Shown: one piece after another, positions 50,505-59,567 of the stretch
Position numbering within the stretch: position 1 is the first letter of the stretch
Layout: each line of letters begins with the position of its first letter
Origin: Pseudomonadota bacterium
GTDB lineage: Bacteria; Pseudomonadota; Gammaproteobacteria; Xanthomonadales; SZUA-38
Assembly (NCBI GenBank): GCA_039033415.1
Contig: JBCCCR010000026.1
Location: 44,071-108,070, forward strand
DNA: 64,000 nucleotides
Direction of reading: 5' to 3'
Translations under genes and position numbers: made by a program
Notes under the pieces: generated by a model
Told to the model about the DNA's origin: nothing
Databases searched by the model: none
Seen by the model: the letters and a program-made list of their open reading frames with translations, nothing else

Positions 50505-51706
50505 ACAAGAATCTGCTGCTGCCGCTCGCGATTGCCGCGGCGGTTTTTGTCGGGATTGGTGTCTGGCTGTCGGGTCAGGAAGCGCCGGTCACGGCCGTTC
50601 AAAGCGGCGGCCCGCTGATTGAAGGTCTGGCGGACCGCGTCAATGACATCACGGCTGTCACCGTGACCGACGGTGATGAGCAGGTCACGCTCGAGCGCGA
50701 GGGTGGCGTTTGGCACGTGGCTGAAAGGGACGGCTATCGAGCTGATCTGTCGCAGCTCCGGCGTCGTCTGGTGGCGCTGGTCGAGGCCAAGCGGCTGGAG
50801 GGTAAAACCACCAATCCAGAGCGCTACGCTCAGCTTGGCGTCTCCGACGTGTCCGAAGGTGACGACGACGATCAGAATCTCAAGGTGGCGGTCGCCGGGC
50901 CCGAGGGTTTCGACCTGATTGTCGGCAAACGCGCAAACGCGAGCCAGGGCACCTACGTGCGTTTTGCTGACGAGGCCCAAAGCTGGCTGGCCAGCGGGGA
51001 CCTGCGCTTCAGCGCGAACGCACGCGACTGGCTAAAGAAAGACGTTATGGACATCCCCGCAAATCGCGTGCGGCGCGCGAGCCTCGCGCACAGCAGCGGT
51101 GATCGGATTGAGCTATCGAAGGCGAGGCCCGAGGATCCGAACTACGGGCTCGACAACCTTCCGGATGACCGCGAAGTGCTGTCGCCGAGCGCCGGCAACT
51201 CCATTGCGAGCGCGATCGCCGGGCTTCGGTTTGAGGACGTGGCGCCAGCGAGCCAGGAGAACTTTCAGGGTCTGGAAATCGTGCAGGGCGAATACGAAAC
51301 GTTCGACGGGCTGCGGGTCAGCACGCGCGCTTTCAACCGCGAGGACAAATACTACGTGATGCTGGATGTGGCCTTCGACGCTGAGCTGGCTGCGCAGTCC
51401 AAGCCGGAGCCCAGCGTGCCGGCCGCCGACGCTGAGGGTTCTGACGGCGAAGCAGCCGACACCGAAGCGGGTGAGGCAGGCAGCTTCGAAGACACGCAGG
51501 CGGCGCAGGCGGCAGCGGACGCAGCGGCCATGGCAGCATATGAAGAGTCAGTCGCGGCGGCTGAGGCAGAAGCTGAGGCGCTGAAGCCCCTGACCGATGG
51601 CTGGGTGTTCGAGATCCCTTCTTATAAGCACGGCAACCTCACCAAGAGCCTGGAAGACCTCCTGAAGCCCCTGGACGACGGGAGCGACGCGGACGACGCC
51701 GAGTGA
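50501..51706 (+). CDS. DUF4340 membrane-anchored protein
   Basis: A 401-residue protein with an N-terminal membrane helix (about 5-22) and a periplasmic DUF4340 region (about 35-310) that begins ITAVTVTDGDEQVTLEREGG. A Glu/Ala/Asp-rich insert (about 302-365) interrupts the C-terminal part. DUF4340 proteins regularly follow gldG-like genes, as here, and probably belong to the same complex. I chose the ATG at 50501, which overlaps the gldG-like stop; the frame is open upstream within that gene. Confidence 0.88.
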   Translation: MNKNLLLPLAIAAAVFVGIGVWLSGQEAPVTAVQSGGPLIEGLADRVNDITAVTVTDGDEQVTLEREGGVWHVAERDGYRADLSQLRRRLVALVEAKRLEGKTTNPERYAQLGVSDVSEGDDDDQNLKVAVAGPEGFDLIVGKRANASQGTYVRFADEAQSWLASGDLRFSANARDWLKKDVMDIPANRVRRASLAHSSGDRIELSKARPEDPNYGLDNLPDDREVLSPSAGNSIASAIAGLRFEDVAPASQENFQGLEIVQGEYETFDGLRVSTRAFNREDKYYVMLDVAFDAELAAQSKPEPSVPAADAEGSDGEAADTEAGEAGSFEDTQAAQAAADAAAMAAYEESVAAAEAEAEALKPLTDGWVFEIPSYKHGNLTKSLEDLLKPLDDGSDADDAE

Positions 51707-51713
51707 TCGGGCA

Positions 51714-52118
51714 TTGCCTCTGGCGCCGGTTGCGCCTCGCGCCTTGAACGAGGCCCGGCTGAAGCGAAATCCATGGCTGGCTCTGAGCGCCTTGCTCGGG
51801 GCAGTCGGGGTCATTTTGGGCGCGCTCGGCTCACATCTGTTCGACGTCGTCCGGACCGACCAGTACGACCTGGCCAACCGGTATCACTTGCTTCACGTGG
51901 TCCTGCTTGCCGCTCTGAGCCTGACGTTAAAACCCACCGACGGGATCTTGCGTCACGTGGTGATGGCGGGCTTTGCTCTTGGCCTGGTGTTGTTCTGCGG
52001 AGCGCTGTACCTCTCCAGCCTCGGGTTGGCCGAACCGCGCCTCGCGCCCGCTGGCGGCAGCATCCTGATCCTCAGCTGGATTGCGCTCGCCGTCTACGCG
52101 CTCTTGCCCTCTCGCTGA
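51714..52118 (+). CDS. DUF423 family membrane protein
   Basis: A small protein (134 residues from TTG 51714, 124 from TTG 51744) with four membrane helices. LGAVGVILGALGSH near the start and ANRYHLLHVVLLAAL are DUF423 hallmarks. The function is not established. The second TTG puts the N-terminus closer to the first helix, as in relatives, so the start is uncertain. Follows the DUF4340 gene by a few bases. Confidence 0.82.
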   Translation: MPLAPVAPRALNEARLKRNPWLALSALLGAVGVILGALGSHLFDVVRTDQYDLANRYHLLHVVLLAALSLTLKPTDGILRHVVMAGFALGLVLFCGALYLSSLGLAEPRLAPAGGSILILSWIALAVYALLPSR

Positions 52119-52178
52119 CGCCCGTTCTGCTCAGCGGTGCCTGCTTACGTTCGGCGGTGGGTGCATCTTCACCAGTGT

Positions 52179-52184
52179 TATACT
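52179..52184 (+). promoter_or_regulatory. possible -10 element of the acylase gene
   Basis: TATACT, 61 bases before the acylase ATG. No good -35 is seen at the right distance, so this is tentative. Confidence 0.25.
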
Positions 52185-52244
52185 CTCGCCGGCTGCGCAA
52201 GTCGTGATCACCGCAGCATTTCACTGTTGAACAGGGGTTGAGAT

Positions 52245-55085
52245 ATGAAGCGAGTGTTAGGTTGGATCCTGCTGAGCCTTTCATGGCCGATGCTGGTGCA
52301 GGCGCAGTCGACAGAAACGATCAACGTTCAGGGTCTGTCAGCGCCGGTTGATGTATTCACCCCGGCCACCGGCATACCCAGCATCACCGCCAGCAGCGAA
52401 ACCGACGCCGCTTTTGTACAGGGTTACATCCACGCCCGCGACCGCTTCTGGCAGATGGACTTCAATCGCCGGCTCGCGAGCGGCACCGTCTCGGAGCTGG
52501 TAGGCAGCTCGGCGCTGGGCACCGACATCCAGCTGAGGACGCTAGGCTTCCGACGCGACGCCTGGCAAACTTACGCCGCGAGCTCGCAGGCGCTCAGAGC
52601 GCAGCTTCGGTCTTACGCCAACGGCGTAAACGCCTGGCTGGCCAGTAACCCCCTGCCGCCGGAATACGGAGCGCTCGAGCTTACCGCCGCTGAGCCCTGG
52701 GTACCGGTGGATAGCCTGGCCTTCGCTAAACTGCTGGCTTTCAACCTGTCCGCCGATCTCGGGGAAATCGATCTGACGGTCACCATCGGCACCTACCAGG
52801 CGGTGGGAGACGCGGTGGGGTTCGACGGCACCGCACTGTTTTTTGAGGACACCCACCGACAGGCACCGCCGGATGGGCGCGTTACGCTGCCGGACTTTCT
52901 GAGCTCCATCGGAGTGCTGGGTCAAAAACGAGAACAGCTCTCGGCCTCCAAGACTTTCCCAAAGATCGATCCGGAGCAGCTCACCCTGGCCGAAAATCTC
53001 CTCGGGAAAATGCGGAGTAATCCGGTGATGAATCGCATTCTCGAGCAGGGTCCTGAGGAAAAGGGCAGCAACATCTGGATGATCTCCGGTGCGCTGACCG
53101 ACACCGGCTCACCGATTATCGCTAACGATCCGCACCTGTCGCTGGACACGCCGTCCGTGTTTTATCCCATTCACATCAACGTGCGTGACGCCAACGGCAA
53201 TGAACCGCTCAACGTTGCCGGCGTTGCATTTACCGGCGCGCCGCTGATTGCCCAGGGGTGTAACTCGACACTGTGCTGGGGTTCGACCGTTAACCCGATC
53301 GACGAGGGCGATTTCTTTTTCGAGACACTGCGCTTCAACACGCTCGGCCTGCCGACCCACACGATCTACCAAGGCCAGGAAGAGCCAATTATCTGGATTG
53401 TCCAGAGCTATTTTGCCAATCAGCTCGACGGTCAGCCGGATAACCTGGAGCGCCTGAACGTGGGCGTCGATGCCGGGGGCATTACGTTCATCGTGCCGCG
53501 GCGCAACAACGGACCGATCTTGGATCTGTCCGGCGGCCAGGGCATCAGTTTTCAGTACACGGGCTCCGGCCCAACCTTTGAGGTTGAGGCCTTCCAGGCG
53601 ATGGCGAAAGCGGCTGACGTCGATGAGTTTGCGGTGGCCGTCCAACAATTCGATTTTGGATCGCAGAACTTTGGTGCTGCCGATATCTTCGGCAACATCG
53701 GCTACTTCACCCCGGCCGAGGTACCGATTCGTTCGGACCTTCAGTTGCTCAACGGGCCGGACGGGGGCATTCCGCCGCTTTTCATCCGGGACGGTACCGG
53801 TGCGCTGATGCACGAGTGGCTCCCGCTGGAAAATCCGCAGCCCGGGCAATCTACGCCCAGTGAAATCTTGCCGATCAGCGAGACGCCCACCTCGATCAAT
53901 CCGGCCAGTGGTTTTCTTGCGAACGCCAACAACGATCCGGTTGGCACCACGTTGGACAACAACACGCTCAATCAGGTGAGACCCGGCGGCGGTTTGTACT
54001 ACCTCAACCAGAGCGTGTACGCGAGCTACCGGCAGGGACGCCTCGATCGCCTCATCGAAGATGCCGTGGCGTCTGGAGACCCGATCAATACCGCTGACGT
54101 GGTCAGCTGGCAGGGTAACAACCAAATGCTCGACGCCGAGCTGATTGTGCCGCATCTCCTGACGGCGTTTGCGAATGCTGGAGATGCTAGCGCCTGGCCG
54201 GTGCTGGCCGGCGTGGCGGCCGATCCGCAGGTGCAGGAAGTGGTGGCGCTCCTGACGCAGTGGGACTTCAGTTCTCCAACTGGTATCCCCGAGGGTTACG
54301 ACCCGGGTGACAACCCGTTTGCCCTCGGCGCGCCGAGCGAGCAGGAGATCATGAACTCGGTGGCGGCGACCGTGTATGCCCAGTGGCGCAGTCTGATGAT
54401 CCAGAATACGATCGACGCCACGCTAAGCGCTGTCGGTCTGGGCAACAACCGGCCCAGCAGTACGCTCGCGTTCAACGCGTTCAAAAACCTGCTGGATACC
54501 TTTGACACCAACCAGGGTATCGGCGCCTCGGGTCTGAACTTCTTCACCAACCCGGACGCACCGGATGCCGAGTCTGCTAGAGACTTTCTGATTCTGGCCA
54601 CGGTTCGTCAGTCGCTGGATCTGCTGGCGAGCGACGAGTTCGCACCGGCTTTTGCCAATTCGACTGACGTCATGGACTACCGGTGGGGCAAGCTCCATCG
54701 CATCGTGCTCGATCACCCGCTTGGTGGGCCGTTCAACTTGCCGAATGGGCTCTACGGTCTGAGTACGGTAGAGGGCTTAGACGGTATTCCGAGATCCGGT
54801 GGTTACCAGGTGCTGGATGCTTCAACCCACAACGTGCGGGCGGATACCTTGAACGGCTTCATGTTTGGCTCAGGCCCCGCTCGTCGGTTCGTGGGCAACA
54901 TGACGCCCGGCGGCCCGCAGGCCCTGCAGGTGGTGCCCGGTGGTCAAAGCGGCGTTCTGGGTGATCCGAACTACGCCAACCAGCTTTATCCGTGGCTGGG
55001 CAACGCCTTTCTGCCGCTGCAGCTTGATCCGGATCAGGCCGCGGCGGACGCAGCGTCTCAGCTTCGGTTCGAACCAACGCCCTGA
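52245..55085 (+). CDS. penicillin amidase-family acylase
   Basis: A 946-residue exported Ntn-hydrolase: signal peptide 1-20 (ending VQAQ), an alpha-chain region with GYIHARDRFWQMDFNRRL (about 59-76), a linker, and the new N-terminal nucleophile Ser275 in KGSNIWMISG, exposed after self-cleavage; the beta chain runs to the C-terminus with HLSLDTPSVFYPIHI as the usual follow-on motif. Relatives cleave amide bonds of penicillins, cephalosporins or acyl-homoserine lactones; the substrate here cannot be read from the sequence. An AGGGG ribosome-binding site precedes the ATG. Confidence 0.92.
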   Translation: MKRVLGWILLSLSWPMLVQAQSTETINVQGLSAPVDVFTPATGIPSITASSETDAAFVQGYIHARDRFWQMDFNRRLASGTVSELVGSSALGTDIQLRTLGFRRDAWQTYAASSQALRAQLRSYANGVNAWLASNPLPPEYGALELTAAEPWVPVDSLAFAKLLAFNLSADLGEIDLTVTIGTYQAVGDAVGFDGTALFFEDTHRQAPPDGRVTLPDFLSSIGVLGQKREQLSASKTFPKIDPEQLTLAENLLGKMRSNPVMNRILEQGPEEKGSNIWMISGALTDTGSPIIANDPHLSLDTPSVFYPIHINVRDANGNEPLNVAGVAFTGAPLIAQGCNSTLCWGSTVNPIDEGDFFFETLRFNTLGLPTHTIYQGQEEPIIWIVQSYFANQLDGQPDNLERLNVGVDAGGITFIVPRRNNGPILDLSGGQGISFQYTGSGPTFEVEAFQAMAKAADVDEFAVAVQQFDFGSQNFGAADIFGNIGYFTPAEVPIRSDLQLLNGPDGGIPPLFIRDGTGALMHEWLPLENPQPGQSTPSEILPISETPTSINPASGFLANANNDPVGTTLDNNTLNQVRPGGGLYYLNQSVYASYRQGRLDRLIEDAVASGDPINTADVVSWQGNNQMLDAELIVPHLLTAFANAGDASAWPVLAGVAADPQVQEVVALLTQWDFSSPTGIPEGYDPGDNPFALGAPSEQEIMNSVAATVYAQWRSLMIQNTIDATLSAVGLGNNRPSSTLAFNAFKNLLDTFDTNQGIGASGLNFFTNPDAPDAESARDFLILATVRQSLDLLASDEFAPAFANSTDVMDYRWGKLHRIVLDHPLGGPFNLPNGLYGLSTVEGLDGIPRSGGYQVLDASTHNVRADTLNGFMFGSGPARRFVGNMTPGGPQALQVVPGGQSGVLGDPNYANQLYPWLGNAFLPLQLDPDQAAADAASQLRFEPTP

Positions 55086-55165
55086 CTGAAACCGTACACT
55101 GGCCGCGGTCGCGCTGGCAGCGTGCCTGCCGCGCACTGCGGCAGGCCGACCCAAAGCTGTCGGCG

Positions 55166-55720
55166 GTGATGGACCGCATCGGGTCACGCCCCATGCAGCA
55201 GGCGCTCTACGCCAGCACCTTTGAGGCGCTGGCGCGGGCCATCGCGTATCAGCAGCTTTCGGGCAAAGCGGCCGGCACCATCTACGGCCGATTTCTCGCC
55301 AGGTACGGAGACGGTGTCACCCCCGACGCCCGACGTGTCGCGCGCGCGCAGATGCGAGGTTTGCGGTCTGTTGGCCTTTCCCGAGGAAAAAGTGACTACA
55401 TCCGGGGACTGGCTCGCAGTCAGGTGGAAGGCGAGCTGCCGGGCCGGGGAGAGCTGGATCAGATGGACGACGACAACATCATCGGGGCCCTCACCAGTCA
55501 GAAAGGGGTTGGTGAGTGGACGGTTCAGATGCTGCTGATGTCCTGGCTGGGAAGACCGGACGTGCTGGCTCCCAACGATCTGGGGCTGCAGAAGGGTATG
55601 GCGATTGTCGACGGCATTGATTCGCTGCCAACGCCGGCGCAGCTCACCGAACGCGGTGAGGTCTGGCGGCCGTGGCGCAGCGTGGCTAGCTGGTATCTGT
55701 GGCGCGCGACGGAGCTCTAA
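55166..55720 (+). CDS. HhH-GPD DNA glycosylase (AlkA-like 3-methyladenine glycosylase)
   Basis: A base-excision repair glycosylase. The helix-hairpin-helix and Gly/Pro-Asp loop are visible as LTSQKGVGEWTVQMLLM (about 109-125) followed by the catalytic Asp region RPDVLAPNDLGLQKG. The 184 residues from GTG 55166 (ATG 55169) start in the middle of a helix: the frame is open upstream and RACRALRQADPKLSAVMDRI reads like the normal N-terminus of the family, but the only start-like codon there is a CTG at 55082 that overlaps the acylase stop (CTGA). The true start may therefore be non-canonical. Confidence 0.85.
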   Translation: MMDRIGSRPMQQALYASTFEALARAIAYQQLSGKAAGTIYGRFLARYGDGVTPDARRVARAQMRGLRSVGLSRGKSDYIRGLARSQVEGELPGRGELDQMDDDNIIGALTSQKGVGEWTVQMLLMSWLGRPDVLAPNDLGLQKGMAIVDGIDSLPTPAQLTERGEVWRPWRSVASWYLWRATEL

Positions 55721-55775
55721 CCCGGTAAAATAGCGTTTTGCCAAGCTGGCTATCGCGCCCAGGCTGTCTTTCCCG

Positions 55776-56249
55776 ATGAATCTTCTGAGTCATTTTGCGC
55801 TGTTCCAAACCCAGCTCGTCAAAATTCACGCGGAGCTGCATCAGTCGATTGGTCCCGATGACGTGATCAACGCCAACGTGGAAATGAAGCTGACGCCCGC
55901 GGCACTGGCACGAAAGCCGGACCCTGTCGCTGAGGCTCAGAGGACCGCCTATCAGGTGGGGGTGCGGCTCTATTGCCGCGGAATGCGTAAAGCCGCTGAA
56001 GCGGATGCTGACCCAAAGCCGGCATTTACCCTGGAGTGTGTGCTTAACGCTTCCTACCAGCAGCTCCAGGGTGAACCCATCGATTTCGACACTTTTAGTC
56101 AGCACCACATGTCGCTGACGCGCCAGCTCTATCCGCTGATCCGCCAGCAGCTGCTGCCGCTGTTCAGCCAGCTGGGGATAGCGAGCGTGCGTTTGCCGCA
56201 GGAGATCGTCCAGGCTGCTGGCGACGCGCCGCCCCAGCAGCTTCACTGA
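55776..56249 (+). CDS. SecB-like small protein
   Basis: A 157-residue protein without signal peptide or membrane helix. The order of beta strands (VINANVEMKLTPAAL, AYQVGVRLYCRGM, FTLECVLNASYQQL) followed by LYPLIRQQLLPLFSQLGI and a final VRLPQEI recalls the SecB chaperone fold, where strands end with a long helix and a PPVNFD-type tail. The match is at fold level only and I may be wrong. Short 5' gap to the glycosylase gene; the acetyltransferase follows in 4 bases. Confidence 0.55.
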   Translation: MNLLSHFALFQTQLVKIHAELHQSIGPDDVINANVEMKLTPAALARKPDPVAEAQRTAYQVGVRLYCRGMRKAAEADADPKPAFTLECVLNASYQQLQGEPIDFDTFSQHHMSLTRQLYPLIRQQLLPLFSQLGIASVRLPQEIVQAAGDAPPQQLH

Positions 56250-56253
56250 GCTT

Positions 56254-56718
56254 GTGGCCACACGCCAACTTCATTTCCGCAGTGCTGCCGCCCAAGATTT
56301 ACCGACGCTGGTTGCGCTCCTGGCGGACGACGCGGTGGCGGCAGACCGGGAAACTGCGGTGGTTGGGGCGACACATGAGGAGGCGTTAGATGCGATCCTG
56401 GCTGACCCGAACCATCACCTGCTGGTGGCAGAGAGTGATGGCGCGCTCGCCGGCTTTGCCCAGCTCAGCTTTCTGCCGGGCCTGACTTATGCCGGCGGCT
56501 GGCGGGCTCAGCTGGAAGGCGTTCGGGTTGCTCCGGGTCTCCGCGGCCAGGGGGTTGGCCAGGCGCTGATCAAACAGGCGATTGACCTGTCGCGCGATCG
56601 GGGTTGCGTGCTGGTGCAGCTCACCACCGACCGTCGTCGTCCGGAGGCGGTCGCCTTTTATGAGCGGCTTGGGTTTGTCGCTAGTCATCACGGTATGAAG
56701 CTGAGGTTAGAACGCTGA
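56254..56718 (+). CDS. GNAT-family N-acetyltransferase
   Basis: A 154-residue acetyltransferase. Acetyl-CoA loop in LEGVRVAPGLRGQGVGQALI, motif B VAFYERLGFVASHHGMKLRL. The C-terminal HHGMKL ending is common in bacterial GNAT members of this type; the substrate is unknown. GTG start at 56254. Part of a closely spaced run of four plus-strand genes. Confidence 0.9.
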   Translation: MATRQLHFRSAAAQDLPTLVALLADDAVAADRETAVVGATHEEALDAILADPNHHLLVAESDGALAGFAQLSFLPGLTYAGGWRAQLEGVRVAPGLRGQGVGQALIKQAIDLSRDRGCVLVQLTTDRRRPEAVAFYERLGFVASHHGMKLRLER

Positions 56719-56719
56719 T

Positions 56720-57388
56720 ATGAATACGCAAAACCCCTCATCGACTGTCGGCCAAAAGGATGCCGCCTTCTGGGATCGGATGTCGTCCCGCTACGCCAAG
56801 GCCAAAATCGGCGATGAGGAAGGCTACGCGCGGACGCTCGAGCGAACGCGCTCGCTGCTAACCGAAGAGGATTCGGTCCTGGAGCTTGGGTGCGGAACGG
56901 GCATTACGGCGCTCAGGCTTGCAACCGCAGCGGGCCGCTATCTCGCAACCGATATCGCTGCCGGCATGATCGCGCAGGCGAATCAAAGGCTTCAGGACGA
57001 GCCAACACCGGGGCTGGAATTCCAGGTGGGAACCGCGGAGTCGATGGCGGCCTCGGACAACACTTTTACTACCGTGCTCGGCTTCAACTATCTCCATCTT
57101 GTTTCAGACCTCAACGCCACGCTGAAGCACATTCACCACCTCACCGCGCCGGGTGGTCGATTCATCTCCAAGACGCCCTGCCTGGCGGATTCCACCTGGC
57201 TGATTCGCGTGCTGGTAGCGGTCCTGCGGCTGGTCCGTTTTGCGCCGCCTAGCCTGCTGTTCTTTACCGAACGTGAGCTTTGTCACGCACTGGAGGCGGC
57301 CGGCTTTACCATCGAGGCCGTCGAGCGTCATCGGAGCAAAAAGTCGGAGTCGGACAAGCGTCCCTATATCGTGGCCCGCAAAAGCTAG
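56720..57388 (+). CDS. class I SAM-dependent methyltransferase
   Basis: A 222-residue methyltransferase: motif I VLELGCGTGITAL (about 54-66), YLATDIAAGMI, and VLGFNYLHLVSDLNATLK as the motif IV-V region. The C-terminal hydrophobic stretch (about 155-180, LIRVLVAVLRLVRFAPPSLLFF) could dip into a membrane and suggests a lipid-like substrate; this is inference. ATG start directly after the acetyltransferase stop. Confidence 0.87.
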   Translation: MNTQNPSSTVGQKDAAFWDRMSSRYAKAKIGDEEGYARTLERTRSLLTEEDSVLELGCGTGITALRLATAAGRYLATDIAAGMIAQANQRLQDEPTPGLEFQVGTAESMAASDNTFTTVLGFNYLHLVSDLNATLKHIHHLTAPGGRFISKTPCLADSTWLIRVLVAVLRLVRFAPPSLLFFTERELCHALEAAGFTIEAVERHRSKKSESDKRPYIVARKS

Positions 57389-57502
57389 GCCGTTTGCCGG
57401 GCACCAACGATGTCGGCGACAGGTTGCTTGCTCTGTCGGGTCACCTCGCTTGGGGTCAGCCCCTGAGTTACCATCTGGCTGCTTTGTTGAAGGGTAGTTG
57501 GC

Positions 57503-59518
57503 TTGGCCGACGTTTTTATTTCCTACGCTCGCCCGGACCAGGGATGGATCGATCAGCTCGCAGCGGCGCTGACGGCTGAGGGTCTGGACGTCTGGTGGGA
57601 CAGAAATCTCACCGGTGGCTTGGATTTCTCCGCGGAGCTCGAGGCCCAGCTCAACGCGGCCCGGACCGTTCTGGTCGCCTGGTCTAAGTCTTCTGTTCAG
57701 TCGAACTGGGTAGCTGACGAGGCCACCGAGGGGCGGGATCGTGGGTGTCTGGTGCCCATTTCGATTGACGGTGAGCGACCTAAGCTTGGGTTCCGACAGT
57801 TTCAAACGCTGCCGCTAAAGGACTGGAACGGCGATCGGGAGGCGCCAGAGTTTCAGGCGCTGGTCGCCACGATAAAAGCCAAGATGGACGGCAAAGCTCC
57901 ACCGGTCATGATTACGGCTACTACCACTTCCTCTCCCAGCCGATCCCCGGCCATAGGCCTAGCCGTTGTCGCATTGATCGGCGTAGCTGCACTGGCTGCG
58001 GTGCTTGCGTTCCGCAGCGACCGCCAGGAGACGTCGCCCGCATCGGCGATTGCGAATTCGGCGGATCGGACCGTTACCGATACTGCAGCGCAATCGATTG
58101 CGATCCTGCCTTTTGCGGACATGAGCGCGGAGAAAAATCAGGCGTTTTTCTCCGAGGGTGTTGCGGAGGAGATCCTGAACGTGCTCGCCCGGGTCGATCG
58201 GCTCAAGGTTGCATCCCGAACGTCTTCGTTTCGCTACCGCAATCGCGTTGATCTGGACGCCCGGACCATCGCCAGCGAACTGGCGGTTCGGCACCTTCTG
58301 GACGGGAGCGTCCGCAAGGCGGGAGGTAACGTTCGGGTGACCGTTCGGCTGGTTGACGGACCGAGTGACCGGACGCTCTGGTCCCGGACCTTCGATCAGG
58401 TGCTGTCGGTTGAGAACCTGCTGTCGATCCAGGATGACATTGCAACGTCCGTCGTTGAGGAGCTCGGAGGGCGCATCGGTATCGGTAGCGCTGACACCCT
58501 GCGTTTTGCCGCTGCTGCCGCCACAGACGACCTGCTGGCCTACGAGGTTTTTCTTGAGGGCCGTGATCTTTTCTCTCGGCGACAAACCGAAAACCTGCAG
58601 GCCATCGTGGCGAAGTTCGAAGAGGCGGTCCGCCTTGACCCAGACTTCTCCCGAGCGTGGGAAGCACTGGCGGCCGCGTATTCGGTGTCGCCCGGCTGGG
58701 GACTGGAAGATCGTCCGTACGCCACGCTTGCGGTGGATGCAGCCAACCGTGCGCTGGCGCTGAGGCCGGATCTCGCGCTGGCTCGCGCGGTGCTCGGCGC
58801 CAACGCCACCTTTGAGGGGGCGCCCGACTATGTTCGAAGCATCGATGAGTATGGCCGCGCGATCGAGCTGGATCCTGACGACCCGGTGCCCTGGAGCTGG
58901 CGCGGCCAGGAGTTTGCGGAACTGGGATTCTTTGATGATGCGGAGCGTGATCTGCGCCGCGCGCTGGAGCTTGATCCGGCTGACTCGGTGGCAAAGATGT
59001 GGTTGGGCCGGACGCTTTTCTATGCCGGCAAACTTGAGCCGGCGCTCAATACTTTTCTGGAGCTGGATGACGAGGCAAGGCACATCTCGCTCGTCTACCC
59101 GCTGGCTCTGGCGCTGGCGGCGAATGGGGAGCAGAAGCTGCTGGAAGAGCTTCGTAGCCGTACACCGGGCCCGGGCCTTGACGCCGCTTTTGTCGATGAT
59201 TTGGTCGTCGATCGCGATTTCGATGTCGAAAAAGGGTACGCGGGGTTTCGCAAAATGCTGGCGGACAGCTACGGCCTCGGACCCTCCTTGCCCACGCTCG
59301 CCGAGTGGCTGCACAGCTACAAACGGTACTCAGAAATTCGCGTACGCCGACGCACGAGGGGCGAGACCGTCTGGTGGTATCGCTACCACGAGGATTATCT
59401 GAGCTCACCGGAACGCTATCGCGTGATGCGCGAACTGGGTCTTGAGCGCTATTGGCGGATACGCGGGTTTCCAGCGCACTGTCGCCCGCTCGACGATGAG
59501 CGTGTGGAGTGTTTCTAG
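57503..59518 (+). CDS. TIR-TolB-like-TPR membrane protein
   Basis: A 671-residue protein. TIR domain at 1-130: MADVFISYARPDQGWIDQL, DVWWDRNL, and a Glu73 in SNWVADEA at the place of the NADase glutamate. One membrane helix at about 152-172 (GLAVVALIGVAALAAVLAF). Periplasmic TolB/FlgO-like domain at about 195-320 (SIAILPFADMSAEKNQAFFSEG; RHLLDGSVRKAGGNVRVTVRL), then TPR helices from about 360 to 560. This order is a known architecture related to CadC- or cyclase-TolB-TPR proteins, with TIR in place of the effector. Start TTG at 57503, eight bases after AAGGG. Signalling or NAD+-cleaving roles are both possible. Confidence 0.85.
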   Translation: MADVFISYARPDQGWIDQLAAALTAEGLDVWWDRNLTGGLDFSAELEAQLNAARTVLVAWSKSSVQSNWVADEATEGRDRGCLVPISIDGERPKLGFRQFQTLPLKDWNGDREAPEFQALVATIKAKMDGKAPPVMITATTTSSPSRSPAIGLAVVALIGVAALAAVLAFRSDRQETSPASAIANSADRTVTDTAAQSIAILPFADMSAEKNQAFFSEGVAEEILNVLARVDRLKVASRTSSFRYRNRVDLDARTIASELAVRHLLDGSVRKAGGNVRVTVRLVDGPSDRTLWSRTFDQVLSVENLLSIQDDIATSVVEELGGRIGIGSADTLRFAAAAATDDLLAYEVFLEGRDLFSRRQTENLQAIVAKFEEAVRLDPDFSRAWEALAAAYSVSPGWGLEDRPYATLAVDAANRALALRPDLALARAVLGANATFEGAPDYVRSIDEYGRAIELDPDDPVPWSWRGQEFAELGFFDDAERDLRRALELDPADSVAKMWLGRTLFYAGKLEPALNTFLELDDEARHISLVYPLALALAANGEQKLLEELRSRTPGPGLDAAFVDDLVVDRDFDVEKGYAGFRKMLADSYGLGPSLPTLAEWLHSYKRYSEIRVRRRTRGETVWWYRYHEDYLSSPERYRVMRELGLERYWRIRGFPAHCRPLDDERVECF

Positions 59519-59567
59519 GTAATGTGTAAGAAGCAGGGGAGAGCCATTTGCCTCGAGCATGGACTCC

